Shown: piece by piece, positions 46,123 to 59,165 of the stretch | How positions within the stretch are numbered: position 1 is the stretch's first letter | Layout: each line of letters begins with the position of its first letter | Assembly: GCA_941918925.1 (NCBI GenBank) | Contig: OW799234.1 | Location: 68,505,043 to 68,569,042, forward strand | From: Phyto melanocephala | Lineage: Eukaryota; Arthropoda; Insecta; Diptera; Rhinophoridae | Direction: 5' to 3' | Length of the DNA stretch: 64,000 nt | Made by a program: the position numbers and the translations under genes | Notes under the pieces: model-generated | The model's input: the letters and a program-made list of their open reading frames with translations, nothing else | What the model was told of the DNA's origin: nothing | The model's database searches: none

Positions 46123-49100
46123 CTAATTTTGTCGGTTTTATGAGCTTTTAAATTTCATTAACGATAGATAACGATAGATAAAAACGGAAGGAGAAACTTA
46201 TATATCGATGGTCAAAGGTTCTAACTCGTATTTGTGACGAAATTGAGTTTTTCAGGGATTTCAATACACATCACAAAATACACCTCGGCACAACAATTTT
46301 ATGCAATAGTATCAAAAATAACTAAAAAATTACGTTATGATGATATAGTTTCCATTATGTTTTTGTCTTCTCCTGTAAAGTTACAGTTATTTGAGTTGGG
46401 GCCTTTCTACATGTGATTAACTTTAAACCTTTTTGGTAAAAATTGAAAGGAAATCCTTTTGTTACATCTTCTTCAACAACATCTTGAATTGAGGCAAAAC
46501 TGTGTTTTTAAAAACGGATGATGCCATTTATTTAAATTCTTAGGTCTTTAGTAAAATGCGCAGATAAAATGGTACGAAAACAAAAATATTAATGTTAACC
46601 AAAAAATTACCCAATTTTTTAAGTTTATCTCTTATAAGAACGGAAACAAAATATATTTTTTTTTAATTTCCTATTCCGAAAATGTTCACAGTGATAAAGT
46701 CGCATTTAGTTGCCACCACTCCCGGTGAGGGGCATACACGTTTCAAGACAAAAATATTGTTTTTCCATTTCTCAACTTCATTTAAAACCTCTTGGTACGA
46801 AAAATATTTTGAGAAATTTCTATATAAGTTTAAAATATATATTTAGTTTATTTTTTTTTTGTTAAAAATAAAAACATTGAAATAATAAAAATATAGAAAA
46901 AAAGAAACAACAAAAAGCTAAATTAACTGATATCAATCTTATTTGTTTTATATATTTATTGTAAATGGTTTTATTTAAGTTTATGTGTAAAAATATTTTA
47001 TTTAAAAATGTTATTATTATTTTTATTGTAAATAAAATACAAATCAAGGCATTTTAAACAGGGTACTAAGGAAAAAAATATTTACGTTTGTTCAATATTT
47101 TTTGTCTGTTGTAATTACATATGTATGTAAGTATGTATATAAAATGCTATTTGTTGTTATTTTAAAATGTATTTAAACAGAGATTTTTTTTAACTAAAGA
47201 CAATAACAACGGCTTATACAGGGTGTAAAAGTGAAGGGAGTTAAATAGAGTATAAGGATTAAAAGTAATAGATGATTCGTTTGGAGTGGAGAGAGGAAAG
47301 GTAGAGAAAATATTGTTAGCTAGTTTACTTAGATGATAATATTGATAATAAAAATTAAAAAATTTTTTATTTACTATTTATTGTTAAGGTTAAAAAACAG
47401 GGATTTAAAAGGCAATTGGATTTTATGTTTGTTGTGTTGTTTTGCACTATTTTTGGTTTGTTGTTGTAAGGTTAAAAAATATGTAGCATGTTATAAAAAA
47501 CATCATCACTATTGATTTGATTGTAAATAATTGTTGTTCTTGGGTAGTTTTCAATAAAATATTTTAACGTTTTTTTCATTTTTCTTCATATATTTTGTTT
47601 TACAACTTTTTCTTTAAACATTAATAAATATTTGTTAAGTTATTTTATTTTTTGTGTTTTGTTTTTGTTAATAATAATTTGTGTATGTATGTATTTATGT
47701 TTCTGTAGTTTGGTTAAATTGTTTGTTGTTAATTATTTATATTGGTACTATTGTTTTGTTTGTTGTTGTAGTTAATAAATTGGAAGAATCGGTATTCTTT
47801 TACCCTGAGCCTTTTTTTTTAAGTTTCACTTTTTTTTATGAATTATTGTTTTATAAGTTTTCTTTAATATATTGCTATTGCAAATAAAATATTGATGATT
47901 TTTAAAAAAATATTTTGTATATTTTGTTTCATTCCGTTTAAAATAAGTTTTATGTTAATTTTTATTTTCGTTTTGAGGGTTTAAAGTAATTAAATTTGTA
48001 CGTTGTTTTTTTTTAATAATATTAAAAAATAAAAAAAAAATAAAAACAATGAAAGATTTTGTAATGAAGATCGAAAAAAGTTTTACCCGAAATAAGAGCC
48101 AAAAATATAACTTCTGGAAATATGTTGTTTTTATTCATGTTTGGTTGGCCGAAACTTGCTTTTTATATATTTTGTTGTTTTTTAAAGATTTCTTTTTTGG
48201 TTGGTTCAAGAGAGCGATTTGTTTTTGGTTGGTCATGATTTGGATTTTGATTTGTTTTTATTGAGAAATTGGCTTTGAGTGGTCGAAATTAAATTTTGAT
48301 TTTGAAAAAAAGAATTTTTGTTATTGATTTTATAAAATTGTATTTTTGTGTGCCAAAGCTTATTAAATTTTGTTGTTAAATTGAAATTTTTATATTTTCG
48401 TTTTAATTTAGAATTTTTTTTTACATTTAATTTGGTTATACAAAAAAAACGAAAAATGTTTATTTTTTTATATTATAATTTTACTTTTTTTTAAATTAAA
48501 TTTCTTAGATTTTTTATTAAAAGTTTTGCGATCTTAAAAAATATCATCATGCTTATTTACCTTGTTCAGTTCAAGTATAATTTTATTATTTTTATTAAAT
48601 TCGATTTGATGTTTGAAGCATTTATAACAGTTTTTTTCAAATTATGAAGACACATACTTACATTTCAAGTAAGTATCGCTTGTTTACTTTACGTACAAAG
48701 TCAGTGTAAAGAGTGGCATTCTATACATACATTGAAACATTTATAACAAGTAACTGCTCGAACAAAGCTGCCAGACGCTTTTGTGTAAATACGGAAATTT
48801 TTTGGATTTTTTATTTATTTGTTAAAAGAATTATCTTTAATAAGATATTGAAACAAGGTATTAACGAGTATTAAATAGTTTTTGAACATTTTTCTACACA
48901 AAGAGAAGTGTAAAGGGCAAAATTTAAATAACTGATAAAAAATTAAGGCCCTATGCTCCTTATAAAAACGACGGGAACATGTATATGTATGTATATATAA
49001 CTGATCAAATATTTTTCAAAAGTAGTTTTTTTTTCAAATTTTGTATACCTTAATCACTTAGCTATTTTTTGATCGTATTTAATCAAGTGACACTAAGCGC

Positions 49101-52100
49101 ATTCTTGTTTAAATAATTATAAAAGAAAATAATTTGTGGAGCGTCCTTTAATTTTTTTTTTGTTAAATAATAACAGCTAGTAAAAAATAAAAAATAAAAT
49201 TATTAAATATTTTTTAAATAAATAAATTTTTACCAGACTTGGGCGTTCAATTACCAATTATTTGAAATTGCAATTTAATTTTGCATTTACTAATTAAAAC
49301 TACAAGTATTGAGCAGTTGGTAAATGCCAATTACCAATTATACGTAGTTCGAAATTGAGACTGTTGAGAAAAGCAGAATTAAAGTTTTTTTTTTTATATT
49401 TTACTAACAAAAAAATTTTTGAGATGTCGCCATTTTGTCATATTAAAATATTAATATACCATTAATACCTGCATTATTATTATTTTTTAAATATGAAACT
49501 TATCGAATTTGTTTTAACATCATTTAATATGTATGGTTGTTTTATAGAGGCACTATAAGCTTTATTATTATATATTATAATTATCTATTACAATATGATT
49601 TCCTGTGGTATGATATATTCAAAAATACTTGACTTCTAATTTGTTCAGTGTAAAATGCTTCATTTAAATATAAATGTACAAAATTATGAATTGTTTGTCG
49701 GTTTCTTATAGAAATGCAACTGCTTGCAGTACGCTAATGATATTTTTTATTAGATATTTTTTTTTAATTTATTTAAATTATTATTATTTGTTAATAAAAA
49801 CGTGTACTACTTTTTATTAAAGTACTTATATTTATAAAAAAATGAAGTAAATTAAAAATTATTAATTATAAACAAAGACCAACAAAATCTTATTTTTTTT
49901 TTTTGCTTAAGGATGTTTTGTTTTCTCTTCAATAAGTTATTTCTAATTAATTTATGGTTAAAATATACTTTTTGTTTGTTTGTTATTTTTTAAGATAAAT
50001 ATGTAGTTTTTATACGTATGTTTGTAAGAATGTAACTTGCATTTAAATTTGATAATGATGAGTGTATAATATAATGAATATATTTTATTTCGTAAGTGTT
50101 TTTTTTTTTATTATTATTTGTTTTAATAGTATAATTTTTTTTTTGTATAATATGCAAATGTTACTCAAATTTCTAAAAATAAATTATCTATAATTTTAAT
50201 TTTTTTTTTATATTTTTAAAGGTTTACGGCCTTAAGATTTTAACAAATTTAACTTTGTCAATATTTAAGGTTTTTGGGGTTAAATTTTTCTTAATTTAAA
50301 AAAGAACTTTTATGTGTTGAATTGTTGTCTTGCTATTTCTTAAGAAAAACTATTTATTTTTTATAATATTTAATATTTTGTTTCCTTGATTTGATATAAT
50401 TGTAATATATATATAATTTTTTTTGTTGTTTTCAACTGTATAAATTTTATTTGAAATTTTGGGCCAAAAATTTTTGTAAGTGTATATTTGTTATAAATCT
50501 TTTTGTTATCTATTTATTGCTCTAAAACGCTATAACTTTGTTTTTGTTTTTCCAAAAATTGATTTTTTTTGGATTGTTCAATGCCTAAAGATTAATTTTT
50601 GTTTGTTTTTTTAGGTAAAATTTTGTCTAAAAATTTTAATTTAGCGTGTAAGTTTTCCTTTTCGTTTTACTAAAAAAAGTGTATTTTAATTAAATTTTGA
50701 TGATCTAACAAGGCAACATATAGTGCAAACACAAAAAGTCAACAAATTATAATAATAATGATTTCAAATTAGAACTATACGTATGAATTTTTTATGATAT
50801 AAATCTATAAATATCTTTAAAAAGCCTAAATATAAATTTCCTCTATTTTGCTTTGAGATTCTTGAGTAACTTTAGTATGTTTTTTAATAAAAAAAGGTCT
50901 TTAAAAATGGCAGGTGGTCGTTGAATAATGTTTTTTTTTTAAAGCAACAAAAAAAATTTCGCTGTAAATTAGGACATCAAAATAAAAGGAACTTTATAAA
51001 TTTAAAACTATTATTAAAACAAAAAAAAATTAAATTAATAATTGATTAGGAACTTAAACGATTATATTTGTGAATTAAATTAAATAATGAATTTTTATGA
51101 TTATTAATTATATACATACATACTTAGTATAAGTTTTTAACTGTGAAATAATGTAAAGCTTTTAGTAAAATTATAATGCATAATTAATTTTTTTATAAAT
51201 GGCCATGAGTAATGTTATCGTTTCGAAAAATTCTGGTAACCCTGTTTGAATTTATTTTATGTAAACATCGTCTTAGCTGACAATTACATTAACATTTTGT
51301 ATTTGTAAACTTTTTAAAAAGAAAATCTCTCTATTTATAAATTTGTTCACAGAAAATTAAAATTGTTTTGAAAAATTTTTCAGAAACAAAATATAAAATT
51401 TAAAAAGGATTCTCTAAATCGATTTATAAATGACTAAACAAGCGACATTTTGTTAAAAATATTTGTGGTTGAAAACAACTATTTTGTCGCAGAAAAATCA
51501 TTACGTGAATTTTATTTTGTAAAAATTAAAAAAAAAAATAGACTAATTATAAAATAGGAAGCTTTAAAAAAACGGAAACAGACAGCGATAACTTTTATTT
51601 CAATTGAAAAAGTCAAAATTAAATTTAATTGCGATTTATTTTTTTTTATAATATAATAAAAAATTATTCTATTGCAGAATTATTAGAATTGTAGTATGTG
51701 TAATATCTAATTTTGTTTTAATGCTTTGTAGCAGTAAAAAAAATTAAACCAATTTTAAATTTAAATAGTCCTGTATAACTATTTGTCTTTTTATTAAAAA
51801 AATATTTTAGGTTTATTTAAGACTTATTTGACAGATATTGTCCAGAAATTTGTGAAACTAACTTTTAAAAAACCTAAACTATATTTTATGAGTACGACAG
51901 TATATTCTTAAAATCTTTGAGGTGGCATTACTGTTACAAGCACATGTTGCCATAAAGTTATTTTTAAAACAAAACATAGTACAGCAACCAAAGAAGTCTA
52001 GAGTAAAAGAATAACGGTAAATCGAAAACAATTACAATTGAAAATTAAATTAACATAAAAAAATCAATAAGAAAATGTAAGAAATTCAAATAGTAGATTT

Positions 52101-55100
52101 TCCTTTCAAAGTTGTTTTTAATTAAAATTAACGCAAATTATTTTTTTTACGCTTTTAAAAACCAGTAAATAAAAAAACAAATTTCCTCAAAAAGTTTATT
52201 TTATTTAAATATTATCAACACCATGAGATTATGAAAATATTTAAAAAAATAAACATTTTGATATTAAAAATATTGAATTAGTGTTGCGTTACTACCAGTA
52301 TAGATGTTGTAACTAATCGCATTTTTATTATAAATATGCAGTTAAAAATCACAACTAAGCATCACTTCGTTGTATTCTATCGACAATTGCAACAAAACAA
52401 CGGCATAAGTAATAGTGCTGCCAACGCTGTTCACAGTAAAGCTTTACATTATTAAGTATGTATGTATGTGTATAAATTTTCAAGCAACATGAATGAACAC
52501 AATGAATTTTAATGATTTTGAATGAATAAATTAATATGATGATTTCCAAAAATAAAAAAAGCGAAACAAACCAAAATTTTGTTTAAAATTTTTTTTTTAT
52601 TAATTTTTTTAAACTTTTCATTTTTTAATTAACAATTTCATAAACTAACAGAATTTGTTTAAGGGTTTTTTTATTGAATTATTTTTTGCTTAATTTTATA
52701 ATAACATTACAAATTCATTGTGTATAGGGTGGTGTTCCTTTAATTGTTAATTTATCTTTTTTTTTTCTTAAAATATAAATTAAAATAAAACAAAAAACTA
52801 TAACTTAAAAATAATTAATTGATTATGTTTTTTTAATACATACATAAGTTTACAATAAATTTTAATAAAAAAAAAACTTTAATAATATTAATTAAACGTA
52901 AATAATAAAACAATATGTAATTTATTTATTGTATAAATAAGAAATTTAGTAAAAGATAATTGTAATTAACAGTTTTATCTAGGTATTTCAATATTTTTGT
53001 GGATTTATTTCCTATATACATACATATGTATTTGAAAGGAAATATTCATTTGTATTAAACAATATGTTGTTTTTTTGTTATTGAAAGTAAACCTTATATA
53101 TCACGTCTAATTTTTTAAATGGAATGTTATTATTTTTTCCTTTCTTTTTAAGAAATATACATACATATATTTTGGTTGTCGTTTAAATATAAGAATTGTT
53201 ACAAGAACCTAATATTAACAATTTTTTGGTAACTAAAAAACGCTGTGACACAAGATTTTAAAAGAGTGTCACAGTGTGAGGGAAAAAGATCAGTTTAATT
53301 TTGAGATCTTATCATGTCAAGTACAAATTATAAATTAAAGCCAATCATTAATAATTAAATAAAAATTAGATTGTGTGTTGGAAATTTTTTCACTTTTTTC
53401 TTATTATTATTATCAATGTGTTATTATTATTGTTATACTTATATCCAAAAATGTTTTTTGTTTGTTCTTTAAAGGCCGAAAATCACAATTTTGTTTTTTT
53501 TATTTATTTATTATTATTATAATTATTAATATTATTTTAACTATTAAGATTTCAGTTAGATTTGCCTAAATTGTTAGCAATATTTTTCATTACAACTGAA
53601 AAAATTTTAACATCACAATTTAATACTGAGCCCTAACCTTCTTTCTTTCTTTTTTTTTTTATTTAATTTTTCCTTTTAAATAACACATATTTCTTTAAAA
53701 ATTTTTGTCTAAAGTTTTTGTTTTAAAGTTAAGACTAAATTTTTATGTTTTAAACACTATCACAGCCAAATTTTTATAAGCCAAAGGGTTGTATAAGCCA
53801 AAAAGTTTTTTTTTTTTTTTTTGTTATAATTTGGTTTATATTGTTATTTTTTCATTTCTTTTTAATTTAAATTTTATTTAATTTAGAATTTTGAATTTCG
53901 AGTCAATTTATTTGTTCATTTAAATAAAACTTAAAAAAATTTATATATAAAAATTATATGTATTAGGTTGTTGTGTGCCAGCGGAACCACACTTGATTTG
54001 CTTTCAAAGAAACTTTAAATTTTCAAGATGATTTTTGAAAGAGACAAATTCTGAGATCGGGGTTTGTATTGTATATATGTGTTTTTAGTTTTTAATTTTG
54101 AAAAAAGTTTCTTTAAAGCCTCTTGTGCATATAATTGAGTACCTAAATAAAACTGTATTTTCGCGTAAACAAATTAAGAAAAAAAATAATAATAATATTA
54201 AAAAATATACTAAAGTGCTCATTTATACACTTTGTTAAAGTTTATTAATTTTTATAATAACTAATAAACAAAATAATCGCTTTGAAAATAAACATGAAAC
54301 AACAACTTGTGAGTGACAACATTGCAACTGTAAATAAGTGCTTGTGTACTTTACACTTACTTGGCTGTGTTGCCAATTCTCCGTTATTTTCATGTATTTA
54401 TTTTCAAACATATTGTTGTTGTAGGCTTTTAATCGCATCTCAAAACCATTATTTAAGAAACTATTTATATAAAAAAAAAACAAAGAGAATCCTAAATATT
54501 AGCTTTTAATATTGTGAATATTGTGCTTATTATTGTTAAATATTTTTTTTTAAATTTTTAATGGTTGTTGTTTTGGTTTTTAAGTATACATTGTTAGTTA
54601 TGCCATAGAGTGTGTTAACTTTTTTCTTTTTGTCTCACTACATTTTGTTTTTTATAAATTGAATTTATAGATTAAATATTACAAATAATATACATGTACC
54701 TAATAAACAAAAAGAATTTTTCAACGTAAATTAATTATATAGATCATAAAAGTAAAATTAATTTATAATTATTGTACATAATTTTGTTTTCAAACTTTTT
54801 ATTATAATATTATTAATAATACATATTTCGTTATTATTTATTATTTTTGTTATTATTCTTTTTGTTTTACTTGTTTATTATTTTTGTTTATGTTTTTTAT
54901 ATAAATATCGTTAAGATCACAGATATTCTATTTTAACTGTTCTTTTTTTTTGTTTTGTTATTTCAAAATTTTTTTTAAAGAATTTATACATTTCATTTAG
55001 TATTAATTATTTTCCATGTAGTTTAAATTTTATTTTTCTTTGTATAAAATTGTGGTTAATTTTCTGATATTGTGTATAACTTTTTTGGTTAATTTTTTTT

Positions 55101-55627
55101 ACAAAATTAGCCTTTTGCAAATTTTAGATAATTTTTTAGTTGCAAAGTGTTACTTTTTTTAAATAAAGAAAAAATTATTTTTCAGCTTGTTATCGAAACG
55201 ATTTCTTTTTTGTTCCTAATAAATGTTTTTTCGCATTTTTGTAACCAAAACAAGAATTTAATTTAATTTATTAAAAAAAACACAAGGTTTTAAAATACTT
55301 TTATTATTTAAATAAAAAATCTATATCAGAAATTTAATTCAAGGACGAATTTAAAAAAATCTTGTGCTAGATTGGATATTGTTCCTTTTTTTTTACTAAA
55401 TTGTTAAAAATCAGAGAAAGTTAAATTGTTAGTAGAACATTTTTGGCGATTGTACAAACCTCGAAATTTTTTTATTACAAATTTATTTGCTATTCAACAT
55501 AGACAAACAACTATTTTGGAATTCAAGTCAAAAATATTATTTAATTTTATTATTGTTGTTTAACTTATAGCAAACGAAGTTTTTTTATTCCCTAAATATT
55601 TCAAAAAACAACAACAGTAATTAGAAG
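46123..55627. other. Long AT-rich stretch, no gene seen
   Basis: About 9.5 kb without recognisable coding exon, RNA gene or transposon. 47330-48640, 49900-50680 and 53100-55270 are strongly T-rich on the plus strand, while 51000-52300 is more A-rich. The open frames (for example 48049-48264) have compositionally driven Phe/Leu/Lys content. It probably represents intron of the minus-strand gene if the two exon clusters belong together. Confidence 0.55.
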
Positions 55628-55817
55628 CAAGGTGAATTCAATAAGGTGAACTTATTAGATCAGCTGATCATCAGCTGTTGACTACTTCTAGTGACCACTT
55701 GTCAAATTTTTGTGTATTTTTGACATATCGTTTTGTTTTACACTAACAAAATACACGTTTGTATTTTTCACTTTGTAGTTGTTTTAGCGACGAGTTGATC
55801 TTATTGAATTCGCCTTG
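55628..55817. mobile_element. MITE, CAAGGCGAATT family, copy 2
   Basis: Left end CAAGGTGAATTCAATAAGGT; right end, read inward, CAAGGCGAATTCAATAAGAT. Flanks ATTAGAAG and ATTAGAAC match at seven of eight, supporting an 8-bp duplication. Same ends as 20300-20553. An internal GATCAGCTGATCATCAGCTG palindrome-like motif is present. Confidence 0.75.
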
Positions 55818-56822
55818 ATTAGAACACTTCAAAAAATGTGTTCATATGTAATATATAAATTTATTTTCAATACTTTTGGTAAATTCGCAAGGTGTGCTTT
55901 TAGTCGTATTGTCCTAATTTTGCAAAAATGTTAAATGGTTTAAAAATTAAACAGTACAATACCCCGTAGTATTTTCTATTCTCTATTGAAATGCAGTTTT
56001 AATTTATTTGCTTGTGAAAACAATTTGTGTTGAATCATTTGTTTGATATTTTATAAAACGCCAAATAATATTAAACGTCAGGATAATAAAAATAAACCGA
56101 AATGGGAAAGTTTTTTTAAATCATAATTCTGTAGAGTTACAAAAAGTGTTCTCTTTTAACAATTTTTAGTTAAAAATTTTGCAAAGTTAAAACAAAATCG
56201 ACAAAACATTTGAATTATTAAATAATGTATATTTTTTACATTAAAAGCAAATAAATATTACAAAAATTTATTTTTTGATTTTGGAAGAAAAAATTTATTT
56301 CCCTTCCCTGCATGAGTCCAATATAACACTATAAAACATATAAAATGAAACTGTATTGTTATGCAAAATGTTTTAATGTTATAAAGATACAAAAATAGTA
56401 CCAATAGTATATTAAAGCGGGGGTTAGAAAATTGTGATATTATGACAATGCGATATGATATGCTTTTAAAACACCATATGTGTTTTGAAGAGGACTTCAA
56501 AAAGTATTGCCATTTAAGGTAGGTCCATTATATTGCGATTCACCGAACTTAGGATAAAACTTTTAACAGCCTGTCGTGTAAGAATTTACAATATGTATGT
56601 ACATACGTTATAATTATTACTCGCATAGAGTTTTCACCCTTAAATTTTTAATACGAAATCATAAAAAAAACCTTTTCTGATTTGGTTTAAATAGATTTTT
56701 TGAAATACAGCCTTGTTTTCGGTGTACTTAATTCAGTGCTATCAAGTAAAAAATATTAAAAATAGCTGATATTGTTATTTGGCGCTCAATTAAGAAAATA
56801 GTTTAACATTAATATAAAATAA
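55818..56822. other. Unassigned AT-rich sequence
   Basis: TTGCGATTCACCGAACTTAG near 56533 resembles GTGCGATTCACTAACC on the minus strand near 63490; possibly a worn repeat end. No gene seen. Confidence 0.4.
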
Positions 56823-57206
56823 CTAGTGAATCCCCTGCACACTTCGTAGTGCAACTAAATCGTATTTCTGAACTCCATCGTTGTTAGGACGCATTGCAAT
56901 ACCCGACTTTGTTCTGAAGAGATGATGGTTAGTCAGATAAGCATGTTTTAGTTTTAGTTTAAAATTTGTAAATAAAATAGTCCTATTATAACATCAAACT
57001 ACTATTGATTTACTTAATATTTCGCTCGCGATCTTTAGGTCTTGTCGAATACATATTTGTTCTTGGTTTTTTTTTATATGAACAAAAAAATCGATAAACC
57101 ATCTACACGACCATAGGAACAAACCCCAAAAATTTCATCGAATTCGGTTAGACCGTTCGTGAGTTATAAAGTCACAACGCACTAGCAACAATTGTTTATA
57201 TATAGA
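56823..57206 (-). mobile_element. Helitron-like fragment, third subfamily
   Basis: CTAG at the left, TTTATATATAGA at the right; on the minus strand TCTATATATAAACAATTGTT ... CTAG. The subterminal AAATTTCATCGAATTCGGTT then AGACCGTTCGTGAGTTATAA is typical of the group. No internal tandem units. Confidence 0.6.
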
Positions 57207-57409
57207 TAAGATAAAAAGATATATAGAAGAAGATTATATAAAAAATAAGAGCATTTTAAAAATGTCTTAGTTTTTCATAAAAACAAAAACAGCTGATATG
57301 CAGTGTGTCAAATTAATATTATAACAAAGATATTAAAAAGTAATGCAAACTTATTTCTAAATTATTAGAAATTATTTTTATTTTTAATAAATTTATTAAA
57401 CAGACTATA

Positions 57410-57497
57410 AGTTAAAACCTGATTTAATTAAACTTGTTGTGTGAATGCGAAATCAGCTGTTAACAAGTTTAATGTCAAAACCAGGTTTAAACTTTAA
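57410..57497. repeat. Short inverted repeat, probable MITE remnant
   Basis: Left AAGTTAAAACCTGATTTAAT then TAAACTTGTTG; right arm is its diverged inverse (TAACAAGTTTAATGTCAAAA then CCAGGTTTAAACTT). A TCAGCTG motif lies in the loop. Confidence 0.5.
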
Positions 57498-58220
57498 GTG
57501 TGCAAACACTATTTTATAGGGTTGGGAATACATTTTTTTAATGCATGGGAAGAAAGCTTTTAAGTGGCGTATATCAGCTACAACATCTGAACAACAGTTG
57601 ACAAGATTCTGGATCAACACCTATGCATGTCAACCTACGTTCATAAGTCGTAAAAACTTTTCTTATAATTATTGTTATATAATGTTTTTACACCAAATAT
57701 ATTGTATAGACTCAACATTAAACAATTGATTGATATTGAATTTGAAATAAATTAACAATTATGAGGGCAGACATAATGCATAACAAATACAATAGTAACT
57801 TCTATTAAAAAAAATATTTACCTAATGTGAAAACATCTTACATATGAAACAAAATTTCAAAATTTAAACAAGCGTAAAATCAAGTTCTAACATGAAAAAT
57901 AAAAGTTGCTCAAAGAAAACTTTAGCAGTATAAATCGCGCTTTCTATGTCTATTGTTGTGTACAAAAGGGATACAAGTTTTTTACCTTTTTTTAAAATGG
58001 CCCTATTCATATCATGTAGTGCATAAAAAAACAATAACATCTTTAGATTTTCGATATCGTTAAAAAAAGTTTCCGCGTCAAATGCAGTTAAGTTTGGGAT
58101 CAGTAAGTTCTAAAAAATTAAATAATTTCACTTAACAAAGATAGTTTTTAGATTGTGATTTTGATTATAATCATGTAATTACATTAAGAAATGTTAATAG
58201 TTAAATAATTATAGACCAAA
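57498..58220. other. Unassigned AT-rich sequence
   Basis: The 62-codon open frame at 57541-57729 has no recognisable domain. Nothing else seen. Confidence 0.4.
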
Positions 58221-58578
58221 AAAATTTTGAAAATATAAAAAATTTTTAAAAAATAAAAAATTTTGAAAAAATTAAAAATTTTTAAAAAATAAAAAATTAA
58301 AAAAAATAAAAATTTTTAATATATAAAAAAATTAAAAAAAAAAAATAAAAAATTTTGAAAAACTAAAAAATTTTGAAAAAATAAAAGATTTTGAAAAAAT
58401 AAAAAATTTAAAAAAAAATAAAAAATTTTAAAAAAATAAAAAATTTTGAAAAAATAAAAAATTTTAAATAAATAAAAAATTTTAAATAAAAAAAAAAATT
58501 TGAAAAAATAAAAAATTTCGAAAAACTAAAAAAAATTTTGAAAAAATAAAAAATTTTGGAAAAATAAAAAAAAAATCT
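58221..58578. repeat. A/T minisatellite (AAAAAATAAAAAATTTTG-like units)
   Basis: Some twenty imperfect units of about 14-18 bp, variants of AAAAAATAAAAAATTTTGA. The minus-strand frame FSKFFIFSKFF is an artefact of the repeat. Confidence 0.85.
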
Positions 58579-58746
58579 TAAAGAGCTTTCAGAAGTCGGC
58601 TTCGACGCGGAACGTTTTGACCTGAGGAAACATTTTTCGGTTTCAGCACAACATCGGCTACAGCGTGGTGAAAGGGCCTTATTTTGGTTGTACCCCCAGT
58701 GTACAACCACAGTACTTCAAATAATCCACAAGTTAGCACAAGATTA
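58560..58746 (+). other. Unidentified moderately GC-rich open segment
   Basis: One plus frame stays open for about 60 codons: LKELSEVGFDAERFDLRKHF, SVSAQHRLQRGERALFWLYP, QCTTTVLQIIHKLAQD, stop. The base composition is unlike its surroundings. No family recognised; possibly a transposon fragment. Confidence 0.3.
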
Positions 58747-59099
58747 ATATTATGTTTTTGGAGTCCAAGAAAGAGCTTTAAGTGCAAGTTTTGTTTGTAT
58801 AATATTGTTGTTACAATATCAAAACACATGTTCACTTAAGGATATCACTTGGATTGTAAAAGTAGCTCATAAATGTCTTACATCCGAAAATTTTCAAAAT
58901 AAAAGTTTGTCTGAAATAAAATTATTATTTTGAATTTTTATGTTGATTATTTTATTTTTTTGTGAGCGGGATACACTTGACCAGGTAGTCTCGCCGACGA
59001 AATCGACCGAATGTCAAACTTCACATATAAATAAATATAGATAAGCTCAAAGCATATTCATAGAGGTATAAACAAAATTTTTTTATACATGTAGTTTGA

Positions 59100-59165
59100 C
59101 AGTAGCATGCATTCCTTATCAGCTGGGCTGATAATTTCACCTATATGAGTTCGCCTTAAATTAGT
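59100..59165. repeat. Possible single end of the CAAGGCGAATT MITE family
   Basis: CTATATGAGTTCGCCTTAAA resembles the right end of the 20.3- and 55.6-kb MITEs. No partner end was found. Confidence 0.25.

Noticed and set aside
58408..58710. 100-codon minus frame rich in FSKFFIF
   Set aside because: Produced by the A/T minisatellite.
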